Shown here in pieces: positions 33,689 through 45,163 of a DNA stretch of 64,000 nt. Numbering within the stretch: position 1 is the stretch's first letter; each line of letters opens with the position of its first letter. Below the pieces are notes generated by a model. It worked only from the letters and a program-made list of their open reading frames with translations, ran no database searches and was not told the origin of the DNA. The stretch spans positions 151,369,057 through 151,433,056 of the forward strand of contig CM043952.1 of assembly GCA_014529385.2 (NCBI GenBank), read 5' to 3'. The position numbers and the translations under genes are program-made. This stretch comes from Adiantum capillus-veneris. Its lineage: Eukaryota > Streptophyta > Polypodiopsida > Polypodiales > Pteridaceae.

Positions 33689-33930
33689 CCGTGTATCGTC
33701 ATTGTGTTAGCATGTTGTAGCTTTGTTTCTTGGAGACAAAGAATGTGGGAAGCCATTAAATTATCATCATGAATAAGGTTGTTGTAGTGTTTCTTAAGGG
33801 ACACAATGTTAAGAGATTGTATTATCAAGTGATTGTCCGGCAAAGGGTGGAGGTCAAGCTGTGAAGGTTGCCAAGTGGCATGTGTTTTGAAGCGGTGCAG
33901 CTCATCTAGAATTGTTTGGTCTACTTTAAT
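33161..33930 (-). pseudogene. Endonuclease (EEP/APE-like) domain of the Helitron
   Basis: Two blocks: 33843-33690 with IIQSLNIVSLKKHYNNL and the catalytic LQETKL (Glu motif), and 33625-33161 with LITLYCRP, ILLGEFNIN (usual GDFN), STLDHIWTT and the terminal SDHSTIYLL (His motif). The first block is in the same frame as the helicase upstream (codon starts 34212 and 33843 differ by a multiple of three), so the two form one polypeptide apart from a TAA at 33948-33946. A (GT)30 tract between the blocks throws the second block out of frame. Confidence 0.82.
33627..33686. repeat. (GT)30 microsatellite inside the endonuclease
   Basis: 60 bp of pure GT. On the minus strand it encodes His-Thr repeats after the words MTIHGY and ends in a stop; a different repeat number would restore the frame to ...TQITSPMGMSLF. 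Confidence 0.95.
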
Positions 33931-35190
33931 ATGGGCAGAATTTAATTATGTTAGGAGGTAAAGGTTTTTGGGATCTCTTACATGCGAGAGGGCAGTGTAC
34001 ACAATACCATGACTTTGTATGCTGGTAGGATCGAAAGCCAAGGTGTCTAGCATCAAGCCTTGTGCATGGTGTATGGTTCTGGCACGTGCAAGTTGAATTG
34101 GGAATTGTGTTCTAGTAATAGTGTTTAGGAAGTTCTTTCCTATTTGAAACTCACGTGCTATTTTGTGGATTGGTGTCCATTGTCTATCTATTGATGTATT
34201 GTATAGTTACTAGTTTTCATATCTAGTTTTTTGGCCTGCTTTAGTGGCTTGAAAGTGAATCCAGATGGTTTGTGTCATGGGGTTTTGTGTTACTGCTTTG
34301 AATATACCTTCAGCTCCGTTGACTAGGCCATCTAGAGCGTCAATATTTCCAGCACAAATTTCCACAATTAGGCCTAGTTTTAAGTGAAGTTTTTTGTGAA
34401 GACCTGTTGTCAACTTTGGATCTATTGGTATTTGAATAGTTTTGCTGCAAGTTTTTTCCTTTGTGTCTTGTGCTTCAATAAAGATTGGTGTCCCTATGGT
34501 AGTTGGTTTTGTAGGTCTTTATCTTTGTTTGCATAGTAAAAGTGGGATACCATGGCCGGATGAGGTACTGTGCGTATGTAATGCGTATTGAGGAGCAAAA
34601 TGTCTTCGTGGGTGTGTTCTAAAACACGTATCCTGTTGAGTATGGCGATGAATGTGTTGTTCGTTTGTCTCATGGCGATTGTTAACTCATAGCACTTTAT
34701 GCGATCATGCCAGAAAGAGGGTGAGATAGCTTCGAGCAATTGAGGTTTTCTAGAAAAAATCCAAGAGTCACGTACTGGACTAGCTTGGCAAAGATCGCCG
34801 CATAAGATGACATCAACACCACCAAATGGTAGGGCGTAGTTTTTTTTTATTACTCGCAGACGAGAGTCCGCCATAGCAAATATGTTGGTTCCAATCAAGG
34901 AGACCTCATCAAAAACAGCTAACTGCAGGTCTTGATAAAGCAGTCGTAGCTCATTTAGCCTCTCAGGTGATAGGAAAGTGTTAGATGATGTGAGTAGTGG
35001 CAAGTGGAGGGCCGAGTGGATAGTGGTTCCACCAACGTCATTAACAAAGCTTTTGTTGCTGTTGGATTGGAATGTGATAAGTGGTTATAGAAACATAGAA
35101 GCCCTTGGACAATCAAAAGAAGGGTGAAAGTTTTGCATGTGCCCGCGCCTCCAGATAGAAAATGTGGATTGCTTCTGTGGGGAATATACG
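33931..35190 (-). pseudogene. PIF1-family helicase domain of the Helitron
   Basis: Walker A region FLSGGAGTCKT at about 35160-35128 (normally GTGKT, so Gly to Cys), VGGTTIHSALHLP at about 35035-35000, Walker B LAVFDEVSLIG and VILCGDLCQ in the frame 35003-34494. Then a frameshift near 34490 leads to LIVEICAGNIDALDGLVNGA (about 34360-34310), tandem stops TAG-TAA at 34212-34207, and motif VI region ARTIHHAQGL...GIVYTALSHVR (about 34090-33970). It unwinds DNA behind the Rep nick in active elements. At least two frameshifts and three stops disable it. Confidence 0.85.
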
Positions 35191-35463
35191 TTTTTTCAGC
35201 ATAATATCATCAAATATTAGCCTTTGTTGAGCATTAAGCAGTAAAATGCTCTTGTAATAAATATCATTTGGTCAGAGTAGTATTTTGATGGCCAGTATAG
35301 TGTGTGTATGCAGTTGGCGGTGCTGCATATTTAGGTCTTGTGTGATGTCAACATGAATATGGGAGGAGATATCAGATGGTGTCATAGATGCTGCAGGTGA
35401 ACTAGTGCCTAATGATTTGGTGTTAAGGTTGTCTTTCACTGTTGTGGTTTTGTTGTATTTAGA

Positions 35464-37775
35464 TTAATTTGTATCAATAATAGGTTTATTTTGATTGTAT
35501 ACGTCTTTCCATGTGAGTCCATTTGTTAGATGTTGATTTTCATTATTTATCCATGGTAAAAACAGAAGACAGTGTTCTCTATAATAATTATTTAGGTTCT
35601 TGACGGCATTATATTTGACATATCGTATAATTTTTGGTTTGGTACATTTTTTGTATGTGTTGCTTTTTGTAGTGTATGTGGAGGCAAACTCTGCCAATGA
35701 TATGGCATTGAGTTGGGCAAGACGTGCACAATATTTGTCTATGCTTGTTTCGTAAAAGATTTATGTGCTAGTTGGGTCTATGTGATGTAGGAGATGTTTT
35801 TGTTTGAGAAGCATTGTTCTTTCGTGGGGAGGGTTTGTGTTTATGAATATAAATTCTTGAGTTGCACTGTAGAGAGGTAGAGAAAGTGCAATATATACTG
35901 CTTGTTGTGAGCTTATTTGTTGTGTGTTTAGTATTGTGTTCCCTACTTTTCGAAGTCTATCAAATGTAGTTGCATTGTTTTAAACGCAAGAGTGAAACTA
36001 CTCTTTGATTGCTTTGATGAGTGTGCTATCAAATTTTGTTATATATGAGATGCAATAGGTAGCTACTCCATGTGCATTTAAAATGTATTGTATATCTGAA
36101 TTTGCATCCCAAAGCTTTGAAATGGTTGGATTGAAATTATTTGTGTAAATATCTTTGATATTTCTTTTCAACAGAATTTTTGGGCATGATATTGTGGATG
36201 CTATAGCTTGGATGTATTCCTCAAAGCGAAGGTCCATAGGATAAGAGCCACTATTTGAATGTAATATTTGCTTTATAATCTAGTAGCAATAGATTATCTT
36301 TGATTTGTTTGTGTTTCTTTTCATTGTGTTGGATGTTGGTATGTTGAGACCGACAAGGCTCTAAAATCATATTCAAAGGCATTAGGTAGCGAGGAAAGTC
36401 AAATCGGCATCCCTTGCGTCAAGACTTTTTAAGCTTGTGTGTTTGGATTTCTTGTAAATCTACAGAAAGAAGCATGGAATCGGTTGTTATGTACTTGTCA
36501 AATGAAATCCACAACATCTTCGTTGGGATCTTTTCCATAAATAGGAGCATTTTCTATCCATAGTAGGCCATGATCATGCTGCCTACCTCGGCTCTGAAAC
36601 TTGGTTACAAAAAAGCAATCTTTGATTTTCCCTAATATGGTTATATCCTTGGCTAGAAAATTCTTCATCCCGTTAAACCGGTTTAAGTAAAAACGGGATG
36701 TTGTTATAGAGTCAGCTCGGATCAAATCCCGTATATATGATGCTTCTGTTTGTGTGCTTGGACGTACAATGGGGTTGAGCTTAGCAAGTGCTCCAATCAA
36801 AGGTTTCCAACGTTTCTTAGCCGCTAAAAACGTGACAAAGAATGTCAGTTGCCCAAGTTGTCTAATCATAGCGAAGGCTTTTTTTTTCAATTTTACCTTG
36901 TAGTCAGGTGATGTTCGCAATGCCTCAAAGTCATGATATACAAGTTGGAAAGACAAGACCTTCTTAATGTTAGTATCTCCAACAACTTGTGCGGCTACTA
37001 GTGTATTGTGATTCCGCTTGCCTTTGCGCATACGGATCCAAATGGACCCCATGATTTTTTGAGTCATTACTTTGACTGTTTTGAAAGAAAGATTCTCTAT
37101 ATTTAGCGAGAATCTTCTATCACTATGCATAAGTTCCCATTGAACCACATGTTGATATCTATGCATAGCAAGTGCATGGTATTTACGGGGCTCACAGTAG
37201 AAAATAGTAGGGAAACTAAGCTCTTCATAATATTCATCTTTGAAGATACTCAAAGGACTATTTCCCTCAGCAGGAGCTACAAAGAAGACTTTGTTGTTGT
37301 GATTTGATGTTATTGCACCTATTTCTAGGGTGGTTCTATCACCCAAGCAAGCAAATTGCCTCGCGATGGAGACACGGAGTTCATTCGATTGCTGGAGAAG
37401 CAAAGCTTTCAATGATTCCGTTTCTTTTTTGTCCCAGGTGCAATACTTGCGTTTGCGTAAACATTGGTTGTCTCCCAAGTAGAAAAATAGGCAACCACTT
37501 CTATCGACAATGATGATTTTGTGGAATGTTATTGAATTGGCTCCACTATTGAATGTTTCTCTTTTGGGTGAAGATATTGGCACACCGTAAATATGGATGT
37601 CGCATGCAATACTAAATCTAAAGGAAAATACATGGATAATATCAAGTGCAATACCAATAGATGATGTGTGGCTATTTAAAAGTTGGTTCAAACTGGAGGA
37701 ATCATGTCTGTTGGAAGCCAAATGCACCAAAGAAGAAGGTGTCATCATTGGCGTTTGCTCCAACGGAACTCTCAC
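35464..37775 (-). pseudogene. Rolling-circle Rep (Helitron_like_N) domain
   Basis: The long frame 37775-36498 (425 codons) carries VAPAEGNSPLSIFKDE, SFPTIFY, FFVTFLAAKKRW and the two-His motif in KFQSRGRQHDHGLLWI (HDH). Continuing in broken frames: WDANSDIQYIL and ATYCISYITK at 36237-35998 (Y-x3-Y tyrosine motif that attacks DNA), then VYIALSLPLY and NPPHERTMLL (about 35900-35800), and LAEFAS, PKIIRYVKYN and YYREHCLLFLPW at 35697-35464. These follow the known Helitron order exactly. One or more frameshifts separate the pieces. The N-terminal 100 or so codons are not recognisable. Confidence 0.88.
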
Positions 37776-38012
37776 ACGTCTACCATGATATTGTTATTTT
37801 TTGTAATGATGAGCGTGACTTTATTATTTTATTGAGCACGAGGAAAACATTATTATTCCACGGGTGACTAGCTAGGAAAGTACTATCAATATCATTCTGA
37901 ATGAGTTTTTCAAAAGATGTATTTTGGCTGCTTGAGGAACCCATGTATGTGCAATTTTTTTCCCCCCTTGGGCTATGGGGATGAAGGAAGACAAGTAAAT
38001 GAAACACGCGCG

Positions 38013-38060
<48 letters not shown>

Positions 38061-38839
38061 TGGCAATTTACAAGATGAGCAATGGATGAAAGCAATATAA
38101 TGTAAAGAGTGTTTTTCCATGTGGAGGTGATGGAGCTTCAATATTGCAGAGGAGGAGTGCTACTTTGTTACTTCAACAAAAGATGTGACAAGACCTAACT
38201 TGTTGACAGTGAATTTACCAATTCAGACAAGGGAGGTTAGCATCTCAAGTGCATCCAGTACATCGAAAACATATAAATCAACAAATTTTTTGTCAAGATG
38301 CAACACTTTGTTGACTATGTTACCCGCTAAGGAAATGTCAATTGGGGAAGTTTTGTTGGTCAAAATCTTTCCTTCAGCTTGGGTACCAAAACAATAGTTG
38401 TAGATTTTGAGCAGATAGAGCAAAAGTTTGCCTCTTGTTGGTAATAAATCTTAGTAGATTTGCATTGACCACAAAAACGTTTTTACCAAAATTGAATTCA
38501 CATTCACAAAGAAGTGCAATGTGCCAGTAACCTATGTATAGCCACTTGAAAAGTCAGAGCTTTCTTGAGCTATTATGGTGAAAAAGAAAAAACAAGAGCA
38601 ATACTTACTTCTTGATTCTGACCATCATCAACAATATGGGCCTTATATGCTTCCTCCAAACGATGCTTGAGATGAGGAATTTTGACGCGTGCCAGGATAG
38701 TAATATCCAAGAGTGAGAGTGTATTGCTTCTACTTGTGAAGGAACCTATGTTTCATGCAACAAACATAGGATGCACATCGGTCTCAAGAGCACGAAAGAT
38801 AGCATGGTAATCATATTTGCGTGCATTCACAAAGCTAAG
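37776..38839 (-). other. Helitron interval between OB-like gene and Rep
   Basis: It contains a (CA)n tract (38016-38059) and a short minus-strand frame (38423-38223, NKTSPIDISLAGNIVNKVLH) that could be the end of the OB-like protein, split by introns or frameshifts. Nothing else recognised. Confidence 0.4.
38016..38059. repeat. (CA)n microsatellite
   Basis: About 44 bp of CA. Val-Cys repeat frames on the minus strand are artefacts. Confidence 0.95.
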
Positions 38840-40122
38840 CTATGATGGTAAGAAAGGGGAAACATTAGAAAGCAACAAATATATAAAAGGGCAAAGATAA
38901 GGCAATCTTACAGTGGAACGATCCTCAATTGTAGGCTCATTTGCAACAACAAGATCACCCTGGGAAACACCAACTTTTGAAGTGCTAGCATGGCCTTGTC
39001 TAACAACAAAATCTACAATTCCAAAGTGCGTACAGGTGCCCTGTGCATGCAAGGATTGTGCCTCATCTAAAGATTGATGCACTTTGCTCTCTGGGTAGAA
39101 ACTAAGGTTGACTTCAAAAGGCTTTGTCTTCTCTACAATTGTGGAAGCTTTGAAAAGTAGTACATAAGGAGATGTGCAACCATCTGACTTAGTTTTTTTT
39201 TTCACAGTCACATTCTCAATGTGCACAAAGTCTTCTACAGTAAGACTGTCAATGAATTGTGCAATAAATTGATCACTAACAGCACCAGTGATGGTGTCAG
39301 TGTTGAGTGGATCAACTAGGTCTACCTTAGGGTAGCGCATATATTTAGCAACTTCTGGGCTTTGTTTGTAAGTCCCATATCGGTTCAATATGCACCCCTC
39401 AAATGCAAAACGAGGGCAAGTCTCAGTGATGTCAACAATACGCAATAAAGGGATCTTAGTGGAAATATAAGGCACAAGAGAAGATGAACTAGCGGGCATT
39501 ACATCCTCATGATAGCACTCAATAACAGTATGCTCACCTAGTTTGGCATTATCTGTAACGCTCTCGTTTTTTGTAACTGTAGGCGGTGAACACTCCAAAC
39601 AAGGTTTGACTGCCACAAGAAAAAAAAAACTCGTATAAGGGATGGACACAACAATAGAATATATGTGTGGTGCAAGCAAGCCTTACTTAGTCCCGTTGTC
39701 TCCTTGCAAGTCTTGAAAAGTGTACGTACTACCGTGCCACTTTGAATCACACGCTTGAGGGATTTGGGCCCAACGCCAAGGGTAGAAGAAACATCAAGCT
39801 TATGTAGACTCGAAGCACTCCTCGTGCGTAGTGGAGCCACATGATCAAGAATGAGGCCACTATCAGCTTCCAAGAATGACACAGCTGTATCACGGTGCAC
39901 TATCTTGTTCAACTCTATTTTTATTTTTATTTTAAAAAGAAAAATCGGATTATTTCTAAGCATACATCGAGCATTTTCTATAAGATATCAAGCTATTGAA
40001 TCACCTTCTTCAAACTCCATTTAGCGAACATCACTAGATTCATTGCACATAGGCTCTACATTGTCATCATTGCCATCATAATGTTCATCAAGTGGATTTC
40101 GCGAGGAGGAACAGGCAACCAT
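38840..40122 (-). pseudogene. Possible OB-fold/RPA-like protein of the Helitron
   Basis: Three minus-strand segments: a short Met-initiated acidic piece (40122-40024, ending in a stop), 39963-39690, and 39679-38840. The last has CPRFAFEGCILNRYGTYK and later DFVHIENVTVKKKTKSDG with YVLLFKAST, a beta-rich pattern like an OB fold. Plant Helitrons often carry RPA-like single-strand-binding genes upstream of Rep, which is the main reason for the call. I cannot name conserved zinc or DNA-contact residues. Segment junctions look like candidate introns (a possible acceptor near 39610) but were not resolved. It might also be intact host-derived sequence. Confidence 0.4.
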
Positions 40123-40364
40123 ATTAAGAGAGGGTGGTAAATAATGTTCACACAACTATTACTTGATGTGTTCAAAAGAAGCAAAGGGAAAAGAACGTGC
40201 TTTAGCTAAAGGGTAAATACGTTCATAGAAACAGTACTTCACACATTCACAGGGACCTTAAGATCAATAAGGGACAGGGATAGGCTTGAACTAATTTTTG
40301 GAGGAGCAACACCACTTATATACTACAACACTCCCTTCTCTTTCTGAATGTTCACAAAGTCTTA

Positions 40365-40761
40365 AGGCTAACCTGCTATCAAATCTTTTAAATGGATTTG
40401 ACACATATTTAGACACATGCAAGAGAACATCAAAGTCAAAGGCATTAATGAACTAATGGACAAAGGTACACCAATCAGAAAGAGTACCCCCACTTTATCC
40501 ATTCACACTCTTCTTGTCCATGGGTTGTGCAATTTGAGGTGCCAAGTTGAGTTAGACCCAAGTTAAGACTAACCTACTATAGATCTTTTAAATGGATTTG
40601 TCACATATTTAGACACATGCAAGAGAACATCAAATTCAAAGGCATTAATGAACTAGTGGACAAAGGTACAGCACACAGAAAGAGTACCCCCACTTTATCC
40701 ATTCACACTCTTCTTGTCCATGGACTGTGTAATTTGAGGTGCGAAGTTGAGTTAGACCCAA
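40365..40761. repeat. 200-bp tandem duplication
   Basis: The block aagagaacatcaaagtcaaa at 40421 recurs at 40621 as aagagaacatcaaattcaaa. Units cover about 40365-40563 and 40564-40761 and end with 'gagttagacccaag'. Plus-strand frames over it are not recognised. Confidence 0.8.
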
Positions 40762-41219
40762 GAATGTGTGTTGGTGGTCTGGGTTCCCACCATGCTCATG
40801 CGTTGAACACCAAAGAAATAGCCAATGAACGAACGAGAGAGAGAAAGAGAGAGAGGGTGTGTAATCGCGATGTCGTGTTGTGACACGTACATAGTGGGAA
40901 CGCATCCTACAAGAGTTATCTTGTAACTTTTTAGATACATAGTTATATTTTCTATAATGTACATATGCATATTTAAGTATAATAATATGTTTTCTATCTC
41001 ATCCTGTTATTTATCTCAAGGGTAACCTATTCTTACTTTACCATCAGAAAATACTATGGAAAAAGCGTCAATAGCTCCGCCTCTTTAACTTGGGGCAAAA
41101 AGCATTGATTATTTATTTCTACTATCTCATTATCATCTCACACCTTAGCTAGATCCTATATCTAGGGTAAACTCCAATATATATATATTCTATGTATTTT
41201 TCATATTTTTCTTATATTT
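40762..41219. other. No gene; AT-rich spacer
   Basis: A short (GA)n at about 40837-40857 and AT-rich runs. Nothing else identified. Confidence 0.4.
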
Positions 41220-41960
41220 CTTTCTAAACAGCTACTAGGAGGAATCAAATCCTAGTGGGACACTAGGTGGCATGATTTCAAAGATACACTTATTTTAATG
41301 CATTATTGCAAGCATGATTACAAAACTTTGTCAAGGAGCAATGTCATGCTTTCATATGGCATGAGGTGTCCTTTGGAATCAAATGAAAGTCTAGCCTAAG
41401 GGGAGCACATGAAGACTTTTGCTGCCAGAAATGGACCTTATTTTGATTATTTTTTTACACAAGGTTCCAATCCGAATTGGAAAAAGATTTTAAAATGAAA
41501 ATCGTAGCTAATGAGCTGAATTTTTTTCCCATATTTTTACTTTTTTATTTGGAGCTACGGTTGAGGAGATATGATCAAAACTGGACCCCAGTCTGCCCAC
41601 ATCATGCAAGGACAGCTCATTTCCAACTTTTTCAGTTTCTGTTCACACTGGCTCTTCTCTTCTTGTGTAAACCCTTGTGGGTTCCCTTCACCTATAAAAG
41701 GGGACCTCTTCTTCCTTGAAATGAACTCAAGCATTCAAGCCATTGATGAGAGGAATTCTTGAGGGAGTGAGTAGTAATGCTTAATTGTACTTAGCCATTA
41801 ACATAAGCCCAAGCCTACACTTTCTCCTAGAGGAAGACTAGCCATTCTTGTACGCTATCCTTGGAAGATCAACTCTAATCAAAGAAGGTCTTTCACTTGG
41901 CGTATCAATCAAAGTGGAGTTCTCCCCTCTTCTTCTCTCTCCATCAATAATGGTGCCAAA
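41220..41960 (+). repeat. Possible LTR or promoter-bearing repeat with TATA box
   Basis: A good plant TATA box (CTATAAAAGGGG) is followed 30 bp later by 'atgaactcaagcattcaag', the arrangement of U3/R in plant LTRs. A little downstream, TGGTGCCAAAGGG at about 41950 resembles a tRNA primer-binding site (compare TGGCGCC of many Ty3 elements). No matching second LTR or pol is in the window. It might instead be a host promoter. Boundaries are guesses. Confidence 0.35.
41693..41700 (+). promoter_or_regulatory. TATA box TATAAAAG
   Basis: Best TATA-like site noticed in the window, in a locally C/T-rich setting; transcription would begin near 41720-41730. No clear coding sequence follows. Confidence 0.45.
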
Positions 41961-43000
41961 GGGTTTGTCAAGTAAGATGTGTTCTACATTGATGTTTTCT
42001 TGATTTCTTGTTGTTTTCTTTTTCATCTCTAATCCAACATATATATATATATATGTATCTAATCTAATCTCCTTAACCAAACCTATCTCTCTCATTCTTA
42101 GTAATTCATCCTCTCTACAAATTCTAGGTTCTCTTTGCTACAGGTACATCTCTCCCCGCAGTATCCTTATTGCCTACGGGCAAGAATAGGGCTTGGGAGG
42201 GAAACTTCTCATCTCTTCACTTCTCTCATATCTACATTTCTCACATACTATCCTAGATGAATAACCCACATGATGATAATTTCTATCGCTTTCACTCTGT
42301 ACGATCTATTAGAATTAACGTATGGATTAGCCGTAAAATACACTTTCAACAACGTATAGTGTTTCTCTTTGGCCCAGAAAGGCTCAAAATACTTCTATCA
42401 CCAGATCCCATTATACTACCTCTCATAGACTATAACTTTTCTTTTGACGTAAGCGTAGTTATCTTGCTATGAACCAAGAGGTTTTGTACACACAATTAAT
42501 CCCAATCACTAGACAATATATATATATATTATGGTAAGCACAAAACTACAATTCCAAAGAACAATTTGTAGCCTATTTGGTTAGCCAAGATTGAATGCCA
42601 TTAACTCATCTATTAACCCTTTCATACTACCCATGATACGATATGACCATAGCCTTGATGTTTTCATCTTTGTGTTATTTTGACATTCTCTTTTGTGTTC
42701 TTTCTATGTGTGTGTGAGTGCAAGAGAGAAAGAGTGGGGATTCTTTGATTTCACTGCTTTCCAAACCCTAGTCTTCATGGCATCTATGGTTTAACCCCTT
42801 CATATAGTTTTTTGGAGTTCTCTCACAAACTCTCATAGCCATAAGCCCGGTGCTTTCCTGGCAAGACTGCAAATTTCTCCACAGCGAGTCTTGCAAAATG
42901 TCACGAAGTCATTTGCATGGTGTGAGTGACCATGAGCGTAGCAACTCTGCAAACCTCGCTGCATGGAATGGGAGGGAGCCGTGTTGCACATCTTGCCAAG
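41961..43000. other. No gene; short AT repeats
   Basis: Contains (AT)n at about 42037-42053 and 42519-42531. Only short frames, no domain recognised. Confidence 0.4.
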
Positions 43001-43002
43001 CA

Positions 43003-44435
43003 TTGTTCGGGGAAAATGTTTTTGAGCATAAGAATGTGTCGTTCCTGATCCCAAAAGCGTCGTTCGAGAGTAAGGGGAAAAGGAGGAACTCCACTCCATA
43101 ATAGAGAAAAATAGTGTAAAAACTTGATAAATACCCGTACTTTCCTAAAAGTTCCTCTTGGCAGACTCAAGGAAAGCAATTCTGCATGTTTGGAAAAATG
43201 ATTTTTTCTCGAAAGTTGTTGCAAGCATAAATGATGGCCAAGGAAAATGTGGCTCAATTTAATCATGTGCCAATGCTAATTTCAAAACTTGTAGCTGAGA
43301 GAAGGGGAAAACGAGAAATTCCCACCCAGAATAGAAAAAAAAAAGTCTAAAACCCTACAAAATGCCCCTAATTTCCTAAAATCCCCTCTTGGAAAACTAA
43401 AGGGAACAATGTGGAACGTGCCTCAGGTTAGTCTCGAACTGGTTTGAATTTTGAAAATGTCGGTTGAGTGAAAGGGGAAAAGGAGAATTTCCATCCCAAA
43501 ATAGAGAAAAGTAGGGTAAAAACTTGGAAAACACCGCTATTTTTTTTAAATTTCCTCTTGGAAAACTCAAGCTTGGAAAAACGATTTTTCCCGACCATTG
43601 GAAGGAAAGGAATTTTGAAAAATGCAAACAGTGTCGATACAAGGGTAAATGAGGTCTAAGTGCCGTTATGATTCGATGAGCACCTGCAACCAATATTCGT
43701 GAAAAAATGTGCCTCAGTTTAATATCGTGTCGGTTTCAATTTCGAAAATGCCTGTTGAGGGCAAGAGGAAAGGGAGAAAATTTTCCCAGAAATTGAGAAA
43801 ATAGTGTGAAAAGCCAAAAAGAAAACCTACTTTTTTAGCATTTCCTCTTGACAAAATCAAGGAAAGAAAGTATGTCTAAATCATCTATCAGTGTTCGGGA
43901 AAAATGTGTCTCAACTTAATATCGTGCCGCTTTAAATTTCAAAAATGCCGGTTGAAGGCAAGGAGAAATTTTGCCCCAAAATAGAGAAAATCAATGTAAA
44001 AACCCAAAAAATAAACCTAATTTTCTAAGTTTCCTCTTGGAAAATTCAAGAAAGGGAATTTTGTATGTTTGGAGAAATGATCTTTCCCGAACATTGCATC
44101 TCTCTCTTTCTCTCTCGCACACATACACACGCGCGCGCACAGGCGAGTGGAATCCATTGGATTGGACCAGTGTTCGGCAAAAATGTGTCTCAGCCTAATA
44201 TCAAGCTGTTTTCAATTTCAAAAATGTCGGTTTAGGGAAATGGGAAAAGAATAAATTCTGCCCCAAAATAGAGTAAAATAGTGTAACCCAAAAATAACCT
44301 TTTTTTTTTTGAAATTTCTTCTTAACGAAATCAAGGAAAGGAATTTTGTATGTGCGGAGAAATGATTTTTCTCAGACACTGAGGTCTCTATTGTCCTCTC
44401 ACAGATGTGAGGCAGTCTCATTGTCTCGGTACCAT

Positions 44436-44485
<50 letters not shown>

Positions 44486-44866
44486 GCAATCGAGGATTCA
44501 AGGGTCTGCAAGAGGAAGTTAAGGTCACAGGTGCGGAGGGTACTTGCATTTTCATGAAGTGCAGGACTCACAGGACGGCAGGAGCCTCAAGAGGAGGTCT
44601 AGACAAGACCTACTGCAAGTGCAAGATGGACTTGGGCGGCGGGGGGGGGGGGGGGGGGGGCGAGGGGGCAGTGTTCGGGAAAAATGTGTCTCAACTTAAT
44701 ATCGTGCCGTTTCCAATTTCAAAAATGCCGGTTGAGGGCAAGAGGAAAAGGAGAAATTCCATACCAAAATAGAGAAAAATAGTGTAAAAACCCAAAAAAT
44801 ACCCTTAATTTTCTAAAATTTCCTCTTGGCAATTATATGTTTGAAAAAATGATTTTTCCCGAACAC
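43003..44866. mobile_element. Cluster of seven ~200-bp MITEs
   Basis: Seven related units start near 43003, 43230, 43425, 43695, 43889, 44168 and 44669. A full unit starts CAGTGTTCGGGAAAAATGTG and ends in the inverse (ATTTTTCCCGAACACTG), with inner blocks 'atcgtgccg', 'caaaatagagaaaa' and 'tttcctcttgg'. The unit 43889-44096 is 208 bp. Its flanks catctatc and catctctc agree at seven of eight positions if the TSD overlaps the first C, which would fit a hAT-like 8-bp duplication. Some units abut CT or G tracts. A diverged relative lies at about 51515-51640. Confidence 0.65.
44437..44484. repeat. (CT)n microsatellite between MITE units
   Basis: About 48 bp of CT. A G-run of about 22 bases follows at 44639-44660, next to the start of the last MITE unit. 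Confidence 0.9.
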
Positions 44867-45108
44867 GGGGGGAGGGGAGAGGGAGGGGGGGGGGGGGGGG
44901 ATAGACTATCAAGGCCCGACGGTGACATGTTGAGCTGGACTGCAAAAAACGCGAGGACAGTGTCAGCAATAACGCAGACTCGCAGAGTCACATGGATGCC
45001 ATCCGTCAAAGTACGCCCAAGCAAGCCCAACACTAAGGCCTTTCCTTAGCAAGCCAAAAAAGGAAGAATTCTTCACCAACCTGACAGCCTTTGACACCTT
45101 GGGAAAAG

Positions 45109-45110
<2 letters not shown>

Positions 45111-45160
<50 letters not shown>
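45111..45160. repeat. (CT)n microsatellite
   Basis: About 50 bp of CT. A G-run near 44884-44900 lies upstream, directly after the last MITE unit. Confidence 0.9.

Positions 45161-45163
<3 letters not shown>

Larger units (their letters stand above)
33161..40122 (-). mobile_element. Degraded Helitron with Rep, PIF1 helicase and endonuclease (Helentron-type)
   Basis: The minus-strand order is OB-like gene, Rep, helicase, endonuclease. The rolling-circle Rep domain (36498-37775 and downstream), PIF1-family helicase (about 33950-35190) and apurinic-like endonuclease (33161-33930) form the set used by Helitron2/Helentron elements, which transpose by single-strand nicking and strand displacement. 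Stops, frameshifts and an expanded microsatellite show it is dead. The element ends (TC / hairpin-CTRR or Helentron equivalents) could not be placed; the coordinates cover the coding part. Confidence 0.82.
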
